64,000 nucleotides of DNA from Arthrobacter_H sp030452125 (lineage in GTDB: Bacteria; Actinomycetota; Actinomycetes; Actinomycetales; Micrococcaceae): NCBI GenBank assembly GCA_052379645.1, contig JBQSYU010000018.1; one strand, 5' to 3'. The position numbers and the translations under genes are program-made. Shown here piece by piece: positions 29,275-38,537 of the stretch. Position 1 is the stretch's first letter. Every line of letters starts with the position of its first letter. The notes beneath the pieces were generated by a model. The model had not been told where the DNA came from. It searched no databases and was given only the letters and a program-made list of their open reading frames with translations.

Positions 29275-29306
29275 CGCCCGACCGTGCCCGGTGGCACGGT
29301 CGGGCG
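29275..29306 (-). terminator. glpD terminator
   Basis: A perfect 14-bp stem (29275-29288 with 29293-29306) with a 4-nt loop is followed on the minus strand by CCCATTTTT. This is a textbook Rho-independent terminator just after the glpD stop, so glpF and glpK need their own promoter or read-through. Confidence 0.9.
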
Positions 29307-29313
29307 AGGGTCC

Positions 29314-31017
29314 CTAGGCGGCTGCCGGGGAGAAGGTGACGCCGTGCTCTTCGGAGAGTACGCGATGGGTCTCTGCGCGTTCGCTGGCCACGCGTGTGGC
29401 GTCCCACCCCAGCACGGGGGCCAGGACCTCGGCGCATTCGTCGATGAGCGCGGTGGTGACCAGGCCGCGGAAGGCCAGCGAGGTCCTGCGGATGAACACG
29501 TCGACCAGCCGTCCGACCTGCTCGTGGCGGGCCATGTGGGCCAGTTCGTCGACGCTGAGTTCGTCGCAGCTCAGCAGCAGGGCGTCCTGCTCGCCGCTGG
29601 CCTCCAGGACCTCGTCGGCACGGGTACCGTAGCGTTCGAGCAGGACGGCCAGTCGGTCGCGGCTTGCCCGTGAAGTCCTGGCGGAGATCCACTGTTCGCG
29701 TTCGACGTCGTTGCGCGGGTAGTCCACGCCGCCGCCGATGGCCAGGGCGCTGGTATCCGGCCCGGAGGGGCGTCCCAGTGCCGTGAGCACTTCGCCTCCC
29801 AGGTGTTCGGCCAGGGCCCGGAAGGTGGTCCATTTGCCGCCGACCAGGCTGAGCATCGTGGACCCTTGGCCGCCCGATCGCTTTTCGATGCGGTAGTCAC
29901 GCGAGACGAAGCCGGGCTGGGTGTCGTCGTGGCGGGGCAGCGGGCGGATGCCTGAGAAGCGGTAGACGATCTCCTGCCGCGAGACGGCGACCTCGGGGAA
30001 AACATGGTTGATCAGATCGAAGAAGTAGTCCACTTCCTCTTCGGTGCAGCGTGCCGGCTCGCCCGGGTCCGCGTCGATGTCGGTGGTGCCCACCAGGACC
30101 CGGTCCCCCATCGGGTAGATCAACACGATGCGTCCGTCGCTGTGCTCGAAGAAGATCTCCCGGCCGCCGCAGGCGGCGAGCAGTTCGGGGCTGTCCAGGA
30201 CGATATGCGAGCCCTTGGTCCCTCCCATGAACCGGCTGTCCTGACCCAGGGCGTGGTTGGTCTCATCGACCCAGGCGCCGGTGGCGTTGACGATCACCGG
30301 GGCCGTGAACTCGAATTCCTCGCCGGTGAGTTCGTCGCGCAACGTCGCCACGCCGTCGTGCTCGTTGACCAGGGAGACGTAGTTGGAGGCCCGTGAGTCC
30401 GGGTTGGCGCGCAGGCCGTCCTGGAGCACATCGAGGGTGAGGCGTTCGGGGTTGTGCACGGAGGCGTCGAAGTAGGTGGCCGCGTACTTCACGTCCTGGC
30501 GCAGTGCCGGCAGATCGTGCAGGGCCCGGCGACGGCCGTGGAACCGGTGGCGTTCGGTCAGCCGTCCGGAGCCGGCGAAGGCGTCATACATCATCAGGCC
30601 GGCCTTGATCAGCAGGGCCCCGCGTTCCTGCGGCTTGCCGTTGCGGTGGGTCAGGAAGCGGGCCGGGGCGCTGAGGATCCCCGAGAAGGTGGAGAAGATC
30701 GGGATGGTGGTGCGCAGCGGCTTGACGTAGTGCGGGGCGATGGCCAGCAGCGTGTTGCGTTCCTGCACCGATTCGTGGACGAGGCGGAACTCGCCGTTTT
30801 CCAGGTACCGGATTCCGCCGTGGATCATATGCGAGGAGGCGCCGGAGGCCCCCTGGCAGTAGTCCCCGCGCTCCACCAGCGCGACGTCGATGCCCTGCAG
30901 GGCCAGGTAGCGGAAGGTGGCGACGCCATTGATTCCTCCTCCGACGATGAGGACCTGGGCACGGGGCCTCTCCGACAACCGGGAAACGGCAGGACGGGCT
31001 GCTTGCGTGGATGACAC
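29314..31017 (-). CDS. glpD: glycerol-3-phosphate dehydrogenase (FAD, respiratory)
   Basis: It oxidises glycerol 3-phosphate to dihydroxyacetone phosphate and feeds electrons to the quinone pool at the membrane. The FAD dinucleotide fold is at the N-terminus (VLIVGGGINGVATFRY), followed by SSHMIHGGIRYLENG. The C-terminal DAO_C domain carries DFxxRRT-like VFIRRTSLAF. Length of 567 residues is normal. The GTG at 31017 has AAAGGACAG upstream. It is divergent from the SorC-type regulator across 125 bp. Confidence 0.96.
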   Translation of the reverse strand: MSSTQAARPAVSRLSERPRAQVLIVGGGINGVATFRYLALQGIDVALVERGDYCQGASGASSHMIHGGIRYLENGEFRLVHESVQERNTLLAIAPHYVKPLRTTIPIFSTFSGILSAPARFLTHRNGKPQERGALLIKAGLMMYDAFAGSGRLTERHRFHGRRRALHDLPALRQDVKYAATYFDASVHNPERLTLDVLQDGLRANPDSRASNYVSLVNEHDGVATLRDELTGEEFEFTAPVIVNATGAWVDETNHALGQDSRFMGGTKGSHIVLDSPELLAACGGREIFFEHSDGRIVLIYPMGDRVLVGTTDIDADPGEPARCTEEEVDYFFDLINHVFPEVAVSRQEIVYRFSGIRPLPRHDDTQPGFVSRDYRIEKRSGGQGSTMLSLVGGKWTTFRALAEHLGGEVLTALGRPSGPDTSALAIGGGVDYPRNDVEREQWISARTSRASRDRLAVLLERYGTRADEVLEASGEQDALLLSCDELSVDELAHMARHEQVGRLVDVFIRRTSLAFRGLVTTALIDECAEVLAPVLGWDATRVASERAETHRVLSEEHGVTFSPAAA

Positions 31018-31113
31018 TTAGATCTGTCCTTTGCTGCGAAATGGAACTGTTGGCCCCTGAACGGGCAACCGCCCAGTAGTCTGTCCAGTGGAGAACGTTG
31101 CCGTCAATCGGAA

Positions 31114-31127
31114 TGCACAAACGTGCA
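31114..31127. promoter_or_regulatory. inverted repeat in front of the SorC-type regulator
   Basis: TGCAC-AAAC-GTGCA lies 15 bp before the regulator start and in the shared upstream region of glpD. Such a site immediately before the gene suits autoregulation by the SorC-family protein, perhaps with effect on glpD. No second copy was seen before glpF or glpK. Confidence 0.45.
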
Positions 31128-31142
31128 GGAAGCGGAGGAATC

Positions 31143-32165
31143 ATGCCGTACGACCCGCTGGAGGAGGATCCGGAGAACGGATCCGGTGACCCGAACGTTC
31201 ATGGCGTACGACACACGTCCGGTGACCGGCGCGAACGCGATGCGCTGCGGGCGGCCCAGCTGTACTACGTCCAGGAACTGACCATGGAGGCCATTGCCCG
31301 GGACCTGGGGGTCTCCCGGTCCACCGTGTCCCGCTTGCTGTCACTGGCCAAGCGCAATGGCCTGGTCAAGATCGAGTTGAATCCCCCGCGCGGCCGGGCC
31401 ACGTCGTTGGTCAGGGCCCTGGAAACCAGATACGGGGTCAGGGCCCATGTGGTGCCCACCGACGGTTCTCTCAGTGAGGCCGAGGTCCTCGAACGCGTGG
31501 CCGCCCACGGGGCCCATGTGGTCCAACCGCTGATCTCTTCGGGAATGACCGTCGGGCTGGCCTGGGGGTCCACGCTGACCGCGTTGAGCCGGCACCTGGT
31601 GCATAAACCCACCCATGACACGGTCTTCGTCCAACTCAACGGCGCCGCCAACCCGCAGACCACGGGCATCTCCTATGCCAGCGAGATCCTCTTCAGGTTC
31701 GGGGCGGCCTTCACCGCCCGGGTGGAACAGTTCCCGGTCCCCGCCTTCTTCGACCGGGCCGAGACCCGGGCCGCCATGTGGCAGGAACGATCTGTCCGCC
31801 GCGTGCTGGACACCCAGTCAGAGTGCCGTTTGGCGGTCTTCGGGCTGGGCTCCATCGACGCCGCGGTCCCCAGCCAGATCTACCGCGGAGGCTATGTCAG
31901 CGCCCGGGAAGCCGCCGCCTTGCGTGAACAAGGGGTGGTCGGGGACGTGGCCACCGTCTTCTACCGTCGCGATGGCAGTGACGACTCGATCTCGATGAAC
32001 GACCGCTCCACCGGTCCCCCGCTCGACGCCCTGCGCCGGGTTCCGCAACGGCTGGCGATCGTCGCCGGCCGGGGCAAGCTCGAAGCCGTCCGCGGCGCAC
32101 TGGAGGGCCGACTGATGACCGATCTGGTGATCGACGAGGGGACCGCCTGGCGGTTGCTTAAATGA
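31143..32165 (+). CDS. SorC-family sugar-binding transcriptional regulator
   Basis: A helix-turn-helix at residues about 47-68 (TMEAIARDLGVSRSTVSRLL) precedes a SorC/CggR-type effector domain that resembles glucosamine-6-phosphate deaminase and binds phosphorylated sugars (SSGMTVGLAWGST). The C-terminus ends with a typical LVIDEGTAWRLL. The ATG at 31143 has a strong GGAGGA Shine-Dalgarno; an upstream in-frame ATG at 31098 is less likely. Its position next to glpD suggests control of glycerol catabolism by glycerol 3-phosphate or a triose phosphate. That effector is inferred. Confidence 0.9.
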   Translation: MPYDPLEEDPENGSGDPNVHGVRHTSGDRRERDALRAAQLYYVQELTMEAIARDLGVSRSTVSRLLSLAKRNGLVKIELNPPRGRATSLVRALETRYGVRAHVVPTDGSLSEAEVLERVAAHGAHVVQPLISSGMTVGLAWGSTLTALSRHLVHKPTHDTVFVQLNGAANPQTTGISYASEILFRFGAAFTARVEQFPVPAFFDRAETRAAMWQERSVRRVLDTQSECRLAVFGLGSIDAAVPSQIYRGGYVSAREAAALREQGVVGDVATVFYRRDGSDDSISMNDRSTGPPLDALRRVPQRLAIVAGRGKLEAVRGALEGRLMTDLVIDEGTAWRLLK

Positions 32166-32179
32166 GCACCGGCGGCCGA

Positions 32180-32191
32180 TAGGCTCATCCC
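32180..32191 (+). promoter_or_regulatory. leaderless promoter of alpha/beta hydrolase
   Basis: TAGGCT (32180-32185) ends 6 nt before the ATG at 32192, and no Shine-Dalgarno is present. The hydrolase should therefore have its own leaderless transcript although it follows the regulator by only 26 bp. Confidence 0.5.
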
Positions 32192-33073
32192 ATGGACATC
32201 CCTTCCGACTACCGCGCCCCCTGGGTCACCCGCCACCGACACCTGGGCTCGGACCTGGCGGTCAGGACCTACCCCTCCCGGGGCCCCTCGCAGGGGATCA
32301 TCCTGGCGATCCATGGGTTCCGTGGGGACCACCACGGACTGGACCTGCTGGTGCGCAACCTTCCCGGCTACACCGTCATCGTTCCCGACCTGCCCGGGTT
32401 CGGTGATTCCACGGCCTACCCCGACGCCCGCCACGACGCGGCCACCCAGGCGGGGGTCATCGAAACCGTGCGCGCCGAGCTGGGGATCCCGGCCTCGGCC
32501 GTCCTGCTGGGGCACTCCTTCGGAACGATCGTCGCCTCCCGCTACCTGGCCGAACATCCCGGCAGGTTCGCCTCGCTGGTGCTGATCAACCCCATCTGCG
32601 AACCGGCGCTGGAGGGCAGCCAGGCCGTCTTCTCCCGGGTCGCGGCCGGCTACTACGCCGCCGGTCGGATGTTGCCCGAACGCCTGGGCCTGGCGGTGCT
32701 GCGCAACCGGCTGATCGTCGATGTCATGTCGGCCGCGATGGGCACCTCCGGGGATCCGCGGACCCAGGCCTATGTGGTGGACCAGCACCGGCGCTATTTC
32801 AGCCGCTTCGCCACCCGGGCCAGCCTGCAGGAGGCCTTCGCCTCCTCGATCACCGATACGGTCCGTGACGTCGCCGCCGAGGTGGAGGAGCCGACCCTGC
32901 TGATCGTCGGCGCCCTCGACGACCTCGGCTCCATCGAGGGGCAGTATTCCTTGGCGGCCAGGTTCCCGCAGGCCAGGGTCGAGGTCATCGCCGGGGTGGG
33001 GCACCTGATCCACTACGAACGCCCGCGGACCGCGGCCAGGATGATCACCGGTTTCCTGACCGGCAAGAACTAG
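32192..33073 (+). CDS. alpha/beta hydrolase
   Basis: The oxyanion-hole motif is AIHGFRG (about residues 39-45) and the nucleophile elbow is GHSFG with Ser109. A late VGALDD strand could supply the acid, and GVGHLIHYERP the catalytic His. A helical cap lies between about residues 140 and 220. The sequence is intact for a serine hydrolase, but the substrate is unknown. The stop codon overlaps the priA stop on the other strand in a shared CTAG. Confidence 0.88.
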   Translation: MDIPSDYRAPWVTRHRHLGSDLAVRTYPSRGPSQGIILAIHGFRGDHHGLDLLVRNLPGYTVIVPDLPGFGDSTAYPDARHDAATQAGVIETVRAELGIPASAVLLGHSFGTIVASRYLAEHPGRFASLVLINPICEPALEGSQAVFSRVAAGYYAAGRMLPERLGLAVLRNRLIVDVMSAAMGTSGDPRTQAYVVDQHRRYFSRFATRASLQEAFASSITDTVRDVAAEVEEPTLLIVGALDDLGSIEGQYSLAARFPQARVEVIAGVGHLIHYERPRTAARMITGFLTGKN

Positions 33074-35127
33074 AGCAGGCCCTGCGGGTCGACGCGTACC
33101 GCGACCACCGGATCGCGGTTGGCCGAGGACCTGGCCTTGACCCGGCGCAGTTCAGCGCAGAGCGGTCCGCCCTGGCCGTAGGAGAAGAACAGCAGCCACC
33201 GGTGGACCCCGTCCTCTTCGATCACCGGTCCGGTGAGCCTGACCGATTCGGGAAGCTCGAGTGCTTCGGCAAAGGCGTCGGCCGCCAGGGCGGGACCCGA
33301 GAGGGAGGCCGTGCGCACCGCGGGGGGCAGCTCCAGTTCACGCCGCAGGTTCAGCTCGCGTTCGGCATAGCCGGCGGCATCCCAGCGCACCAGGGCGCGG
33401 ACCGGATCGGACTCCCCCGCCGCGATGACCACCACGCCACCATCCCGTGATGACCTGCCCAGGGAGGCGGCCGCGAGCCAGCGGTGGAGCACTTCCTCCC
33501 CGGTGCGCAGTTCATCGCGGGCGAGCATGCGGTCCCCGTCCAACAGCAGCACCGCGGCGTAGCCGCCCTCGGCCACCGGCTCGGCCCCCGGGGTGGCGAC
33601 CACCAGCGACGGGGATCCCGGGACACGACGGCGGGGCAGGCCGCCGGTGGCGCTGACGACCGGGACCTTGGGGAAGGCCCGGCCCAGTTCCTCCGCCGTG
33701 CGGTCGGCCCCGATGGCCGCGGCCCGCAGACGCCGCCCCCCACAGGTGGGGCAGGTCCAGTTCGGGGCCTGTTCCCCGCACCACCGGCAGCCGGGGACGG
33801 CGGAGGAATGATCCAGACCCAGAGGGCCGGAACAGGCGGGGCACCGCACCGGTTCGCGGCAGCGTTCACAGCGCACGGCCGGCAGGAAGCCGGTCCGGGC
33901 CACCTGTACCAGCACCGGACCGTGCTCCAGCGCCTTCGACGCCGTCGACCAGGCCAGCTTCGGCAGCCGGGCGGCATGCAGGACCGGGTCACGTTCCTGC
34001 TCGAAGGAATCGGAGCTGGCCACCACCCGGGGCGCCTGGGCCCGCAACAGGGCCCGCGGGGCCGTCAGTTCGGCGGCCCACCCGGTCAACACGAGGCGCT
34101 GGGCCTCGGCGCTGCGCGAGGTCCCGGCCATCAGCAGGGCGCAGCCGGCCAGTTGGCACCGCAGCAGCAGGGTTTCGCGGGCGTGCTGGTAGGGGGCCCG
34201 TGGTTCGGCGTGGCTGGAATCCTGGTCCTCCCACAGCACCACCAGTCCCAGGTCGTGGACCGGGGCGTAGGCCGCCGACCGGGTCCCCACCGCCACCGAT
34301 GCCTGGCCGCGGGAGATCCGCAGGAATTCCCGGTAGCGCGGGGTGGCCCCGTCCTCGGCGCTGAGCCGGGCGACGACCGCCGGGCCCAGCAGGGCGGTCA
34401 AGGTCTCGGCGGCCCGATCCAGGTCGCGGGCATCGGGGACGACGACCAGGGCCCCCCGCCCCGAATCCAGGCAGGCTCCCACCGCTTCGCCGAGCAGGGC
34501 AGGCCAGCCCCCCGGCTGGTTGGGCATCACGCTGAGCACGGCCCGGGGGGCGCCGCCGCCGGCCAGCGACTCCAGGAACCCTGCTCCACCGTCGTACTCC
34601 GGCACCGACGACGGCGTCACGCGCGGGCCCTCGTCGGTGGGGGCCGCCGGGAGTGCGGCCCGTGGGGCATCGGAGGCGTCGGCGGCACTGGTCTCGGTTT
34701 CGACGCGGGCCATCCGCGGGGGGATGGCGGAGCGGACGACATCGGGAAGGGTTCCGGCGTAGCGGTCCGCGACGGCCCGGCATAGCCGCAGGACCTCGGG
34801 GCGCAGGACGACCTCGTCGGAGACGATCTTCCCCAGTGGCTGCAAGCTCACCCCGGGGTCGGTTTCGGCCAGTCGTTCCACGAGATATCCGGTCAGTTCC
34901 TGCCCGCCGAAACGGGCCCGGATGCGTACCCCGGGGATGGCCCGGGCCTCCAGTTCCGCGGGCACCAGGTAGTCGTAGAGCCGGTCCAGATGCGGGACCT
35001 GGGTGTCGAGCAGGACCCGGGCCACGGGCAGCGAGGCCGCCGGGGTGACCCCGGTGGGCAGGGGCCGGCGCACGTCGAAGCCCTGCAGCAGCGTGGGCTG
35101 CTCGGGCTCTGCGGCTGACCGGTCCAC
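33070..35127 (-). CDS. priA: PriA-like primosomal protein N' with degenerate ATPase motifs
   Basis: The N-terminal 3'-end DNA-binding domain (VPHLDRLYDYLVP) and the cysteine cluster of the primosomal zinc domain (CERCREPVRCPACSG, later CRWCGE and CPTCGG) identify PriA. The helicase core has lost its key motifs. The Walker A position (about residue 200) reads MPNQPGGWPA with no GKT, and the DEEH box is WEDQ (about 299-302). This is the known actinobacterial form, probably not an active helicase but still a restart factor. A long Ala/Pro-rich insert lies near residues 145-180. The GTG at 35127 has AGGAGG overlapping the metK stop region. Confidence 0.93.
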   Translation of the reverse strand: MDRSAAEPEQPTLLQGFDVRRPLPTGVTPAASLPVARVLLDTQVPHLDRLYDYLVPAELEARAIPGVRIRARFGGQELTGYLVERLAETDPGVSLQPLGKIVSDEVVLRPEVLRLCRAVADRYAGTLPDVVRSAIPPRMARVETETSAADASDAPRAALPAAPTDEGPRVTPSSVPEYDGGAGFLESLAGGGAPRAVLSVMPNQPGGWPALLGEAVGACLDSGRGALVVVPDARDLDRAAETLTALLGPAVVARLSAEDGATPRYREFLRISRGQASVAVGTRSAAYAPVHDLGLVVLWEDQDSSHAEPRAPYQHARETLLLRCQLAGCALLMAGTSRSAEAQRLVLTGWAAELTAPRALLRAQAPRVVASSDSFEQERDPVLHAARLPKLAWSTASKALEHGPVLVQVARTGFLPAVRCERCREPVRCPACSGPLGLDHSSAVPGCRWCGEQAPNWTCPTCGGRRLRAAAIGADRTAEELGRAFPKVPVVSATGGLPRRRVPGSPSLVVATPGAEPVAEGGYAAVLLLDGDRMLARDELRTGEEVLHRWLAAASLGRSSRDGGVVVIAAGESDPVRALVRWDAAGYAERELNLRRELELPPAVRTASLSGPALAADAFAEALELPESVRLTGPVIEEDGVHRWLLFFSYGQGGPLCAELRRVKARSSANRDPVVAVRVDPQGLL

Positions 35128-35136
35128 GAGGCCCTC

Positions 35137-36342
35137 CTAGAGGTTGAAGTAGTGGCGCAGCGCCTCGACGCGGTTGGTCTGCTCCCAGGTGAAGCCCGGT
35201 TCCTCGCGGCCGAAGTGGCCGTGGGCGGCGGTGCGCTGATAGACGGGACGCTTCAGATCCAGATCCTCGATGATCCCCAGCGGGCGCAGATCGAAGACCT
35301 CCTCGATGGCGCTGGCGATCTTCAGCGGATCCACGGTTTCGGTGCCGAAGGTCTCCACGTACAGCCCCACGGGCCGGGCCACGCCGATGGCGTAGGCGAC
35401 CTGGATTTCCGCGCGGCGGGCCAGCCCGGCGGCCACCACGTTCTTGGCGATCCACCGCATCGCGTAGGCGGCCGAACGGTCGACCTTGGAGGGGTCCTTG
35501 CCGGAGAAGGCCCCGCCGCCGTGCCGGGCGAAGCCGCCGTAGGTATCGACGATGATCTTGCGTCCGGTCAGCCCGGCATCGCCGACCGGGCCACCGATGA
35601 TGAATGGGCCGGAGGGGTTGAGGATGATCCGGGTGTTGGAGATGTCCAGATCGGTTCCGGCCAGCACCGGGCGCACCACCAGTTCGTGCAGATCGGTGCG
35701 CAGCGCCTCGAGTTCGAGTTCGCGGGCATGCTGGGAGGAGACGACGATGGTCTCCACCGAGACCGGGACGTCCCCGTCGTAGCCGATGGTGACCTGGGTC
35801 TTGCCGTCGGGACGCAGAAGCGGCTGGGCCCCGGTCTTGCGGACCTCGGTGAGTTTTTCGGATAGCCGTTGGGCCAGCCAGATGGGGGTGGGCATCAACA
35901 CGGGGGTCTCGTCGGAGGCATAGCCGAACATGATGCCCTGGTCCCCGGCGCCCTGGGCGTCCCGGGGATCCTGGCCGGTGCCTTCGCGTTGTTCCCAGGA
36001 GTTGAACACGCCGTCGGCGATCTCCTGGGATTGCTGGCCGATGGAGACCGAGACGCCGCAGCGGGCCCCGTCGAATCCGTTGGCCGAGGAGTCGTAGCCG
36101 ATGTCCAGGATGGTCTTGCGCACCAGATGCGGGATCTCGACGTATCCGGCCGTGGTGACTTCACCGGCGACGTGCACCAGACCGGTGGTGACCAGCGTTT
36201 CCACGGCGACGCGGGAATTCGGGTCCTGGGCGAGCATCTCATCGAGGATGGCATCGCTGATCTGGTCGCAGATCTTGTCTGGGTGGCCTTCAGTGACGGA
36301 TTCGGAACTGAACAGGCGCAGGGAGGGGTTCTGGGAAGTCAC
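35137..36342 (-). CDS. metK: S-adenosylmethionine synthetase
   Basis: It makes S-adenosylmethionine from methionine and ATP. The family motifs are present: GHPDKICDQISDAILD near residue 20, GAGDQGIMFGYA and GGGAFSGKDPSKVDRSAAY. Length of 401 residues is normal. The start is GTG at 36342, 9 bp after the coaBC stop. No SAM riboswitch is visible in the short gap, so it appears to be expressed with the mihF-gmk-rpoZ-coaBC unit. Confidence 0.98.
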   Translation of the reverse strand: MTSQNPSLRLFSSESVTEGHPDKICDQISDAILDEMLAQDPNSRVAVETLVTTGLVHVAGEVTTAGYVEIPHLVRKTILDIGYDSSANGFDGARCGVSVSIGQQSQEIADGVFNSWEQREGTGQDPRDAQGAGDQGIMFGYASDETPVLMPTPIWLAQRLSEKLTEVRKTGAQPLLRPDGKTQVTIGYDGDVPVSVETIVVSSQHARELELEALRTDLHELVVRPVLAGTDLDISNTRIILNPSGPFIIGGPVGDAGLTGRKIIVDTYGGFARHGGGAFSGKDPSKVDRSAAYAMRWIAKNVVAAGLARRAEIQVAYAIGVARPVGLYVETFGTETVDPLKIASAIEEVFDLRPLGIIEDLDLKRPVYQRTAAHGHFGREEPGFTWEQTNRVEALRHYFNL

Positions 36343-36351
36343 CCGATCACT

Positions 36352-37623
36352 CTACCGGTTCAGGAGGGTCCCCACCGTCGCGATGAGTCCGCGGGCCACC
36401 TCGTCCTTGCTCCCGTCGATCCGGGTGGGTTCGGCGCCGTCGGAGGCCAGGATGGTGACCGTGTTGTCTTCGGTGCCGAAGCCCAACGTGGCGGAGACCT
36501 CATTGACGACCAGCAGGTCACAGCCCTTGCGCACGAGTTTGGCGTGGCCGTATTCCAGCACGGAGTTTTCGGTGTCGCCGGTTTCGGCGGCGAAGCCGAC
36601 GATCAGGGCCGGGCCCTCCTCGGGATGGTCCCGGCGGTGTTCGACCAGTGAGGCCAGGATGTCGGGGTTGCGCACCAGCGTCAGGCCGGGGGCCCCGTCC
36701 TCGCCGGTCTTCTTGATCTTGGTGCCGGCGTAGTCGGCGGGACGGAAATCGGCGACGGCGGCGGCCATGATGACCGCATCGGCCCCCTGGCAGGCCTCGC
36801 TGACGGCGTCCCGTAGTTCCAGCGCGGTGGAGGCGGTGGTCAGCTCGACGCCGGCGGGGACCTCGGTCTCCAGATGGGCGGCGACCAGTCGCACGGTGGC
36901 GCCGGCGGCCAGGGCGGCCCGGGCGATGGCCGTACCTTGCCTGCCGGAGGAGCGGTTGCCCAGGAAGCGGACGGGGTCCAATGGTTCCCGGGTGCCCCCG
37001 GCGGTGACGACGACGGTGCGGCCCGCCAGGGGTCCCTCCCCCGTCGTCGGCTCCTCCATGGGGGTCCGTGGGCCCGTGGCCCCGGAGGGGATCAGGAAAC
37101 GTTGGGCGACGTCGAAGATCTGCGACGCCTCGGGCAGGCGTCCGGCACCGGTGTCCTTGCCGGTCAAACGGCCCACGGCGGGGTCGATGACGGTGATCCC
37201 GCGCGAACGCAGGGTGGCGACATTGGTGGTGGTGGCGGGGTTCTCCCACATCCCGGTGTGCATGGCCGGGGCCACCACGATCGGGGCGGTGGAGGCCAGC
37301 ACCGTATTGGTCAGCAGGTCGTTGGCCATCCCGGCGGCCAGGCGGGCCAGCAGATCGGCCGTCGCCGGGGCGATGACGATCAGATCGGCGTCCTGGCCGA
37401 GGAGGACATGGTTCACGTCCTCCACGGCCTCGAACACACTGGTGCGCACCGGGCGCCCCGAGAGGGCCTCCCACGTGGCCTTGCCGACGAACCGGAGCGA
37501 GGCTTCGGTGGGGACGACGTCGACCCGGTGGCCCGATTCCGTGAACAGGCGCAGCAGCCCCGCCACCTTATAGGCGGCGATCCCGCCGCCTACTCCGAGG
37601 ACGATGCGCTGCTGGGCCTTCAC
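36352..37623 (-). CDS. coaBC: bifunctional phosphopantothenoylcysteine decarboxylase/synthetase
   Basis: Two consecutive steps of coenzyme A synthesis sit on one chain. The N-terminal flavoprotein CoaC (about residues 1-185) has GVGGGIAAYK, the catalytic-His segment VNHVLLGQDADL and the PAMHTGMW active-site clamp. The CoaB ligase domain starts near residue 200 with VVVTAGGTREPLDPVRFLGN. Length of 423 residues is normal. The start is GTG at 37623, 9 bp after rpoZ. Confidence 0.96.
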   Translation of the reverse strand: MKAQQRIVLGVGGGIAAYKVAGLLRLFTESGHRVDVVPTEASLRFVGKATWEALSGRPVRTSVFEAVEDVNHVLLGQDADLIVIAPATADLLARLAAGMANDLLTNTVLASTAPIVVAPAMHTGMWENPATTTNVATLRSRGITVIDPAVGRLTGKDTGAGRLPEASQIFDVAQRFLIPSGATGPRTPMEEPTTGEGPLAGRTVVVTAGGTREPLDPVRFLGNRSSGRQGTAIARAALAAGATVRLVAAHLETEVPAGVELTTASTALELRDAVSEACQGADAVIMAAAVADFRPADYAGTKIKKTGEDGAPGLTLVRNPDILASLVEHRRDHPEEGPALIVGFAAETGDTENSVLEYGHAKLVRKGCDLLVVNEVSATLGFGTEDNTVTILASDGAEPTRIDGSKDEVARGLIATVGTLLNR

Positions 37624-37632
37624 GGGGTGGCG

Positions 37633-37899
37633 CTACTGCGCGTCGTCGGCGTCGAGCGGCTTGACCTGCAGCAGGCCCTCGTTGATTTCGCGCAGGGCGA
37701 TGGAGAGCGGCTTTTCGTTCAACTGGGTGTCGACCAGCGGGCCGACGTACTCGAAGAGGCCCTCATGCAGCTGCGAGTAGTAGGCGTTGATCTGGCGGGC
37801 CCGCTTGGCCGAGTTGATCACCAAGGCGTACTTGGAATCCGTGGTGGTCAGCAGCTCGTCGATCGGCGGATTGATGATGCCTTCGGTGTTCGTAGACAC
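37633..37899 (-). CDS. rpoZ: RNA polymerase subunit omega
   Basis: This 88-residue protein has the omega core DELLTTTDSKYALVINSAKRARQIN, which contacts the beta-prime subunit and aids polymerase assembly. The start is GTG at 37899 with a GGAGG just upstream. Gene order gmk-rpoZ-coaBC is standard. Confidence 0.95.
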   Translation of the reverse strand: MSTNTEGIINPPIDELLTTTDSKYALVINSAKRARQINAYYSQLHEGLFEYVGPLVDTQLNEKPLSIALREINEGLLQVKPLDADDAQ

Positions 37900-37947
37900 G
37901 AAGCCTCCAAATTCTGTGTGGTGTTCGTCGGTGCCGGTCGGCCCCGA

Positions 37948-38526
37948 CTACCGCTGGTGCGGAGTCAGGCCCATCTGGGAAACCAGCTCGTCGGCTGCAC
38001 GCCGAATATCGTCGTTCACGATGGTGACGTCGAATTCGGATTCGGCAGCGAGTTCCAGTTTAGCGGTATCGAGCCGTCTTTGCTGTTCCTCCTCCGATTC
38101 GGTGCCGCGTCCGATGAGCCGGCGGACCAGTTCCTCCCAGCTGGGCGGGGCCAGGAACACGAATTTCGCCTCCGGCAACGACTCCTTCACCTGGCGGGCA
38201 CCCTGCAGGTCTATCTCCAACAGGACCCGGCGTCCGGCGGCCACGGCTTCGGCGACCTTGGTGCGGATCGTCCCGTAGCGGTTGCGTCCGTGGACCACCG
38301 CCCATTCGAGCATGTCCCCGGCCCCGACCAGTTCGTCGAAGGCGTCCGGGCCCACGAAGAAATAGTGGATTCCATCCTGCTCCCCCGGCCGGGGGTCGCG
38401 TGTCGTCGCCGAAACGGAGAGCCACACCTCCGGGTAGTGGTCACGGATGTAGGTGGAAACGGTCCCCTTGCCCACTGCTGTGGGGCCGGCGAGGACGGTG
38501 ACTGGCGGGTGGCTGGAAGCCGGCAT
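37948..38526 (-). CDS. gmk: guanylate kinase
   Basis: It phosphorylates GMP to GDP. The P-loop is GPTAVGKGTV near residue 14. The GMP-binding region includes VSATTRDPRPGEQDG and a YFFV segment. Length of 192 residues is normal. It lies 11 bp downstream of mihF and 48 bp upstream of rpoZ. Confidence 0.97.
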   Translation of the reverse strand: MPASSHPPVTVLAGPTAVGKGTVSTYIRDHYPEVWLSVSATTRDPRPGEQDGIHYFFVGPDAFDELVGAGDMLEWAVVHGRNRYGTIRTKVAEAVAAGRRVLLEIDLQGARQVKESLPEAKFVFLAPPSWEELVRRLIGRGTESEEEQQRRLDTAKLELAAESEFDVTIVNDDIRRAADELVSQMGLTPHQR

Positions 38527-38537
38527 GGTGTCCTTTG

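Noticed and set aside
36343..36351. SAM riboswitch in front of metK
   Set aside because: Only 9 bp separate coaBC and metK, and no SAM-type structure was seen upstream.
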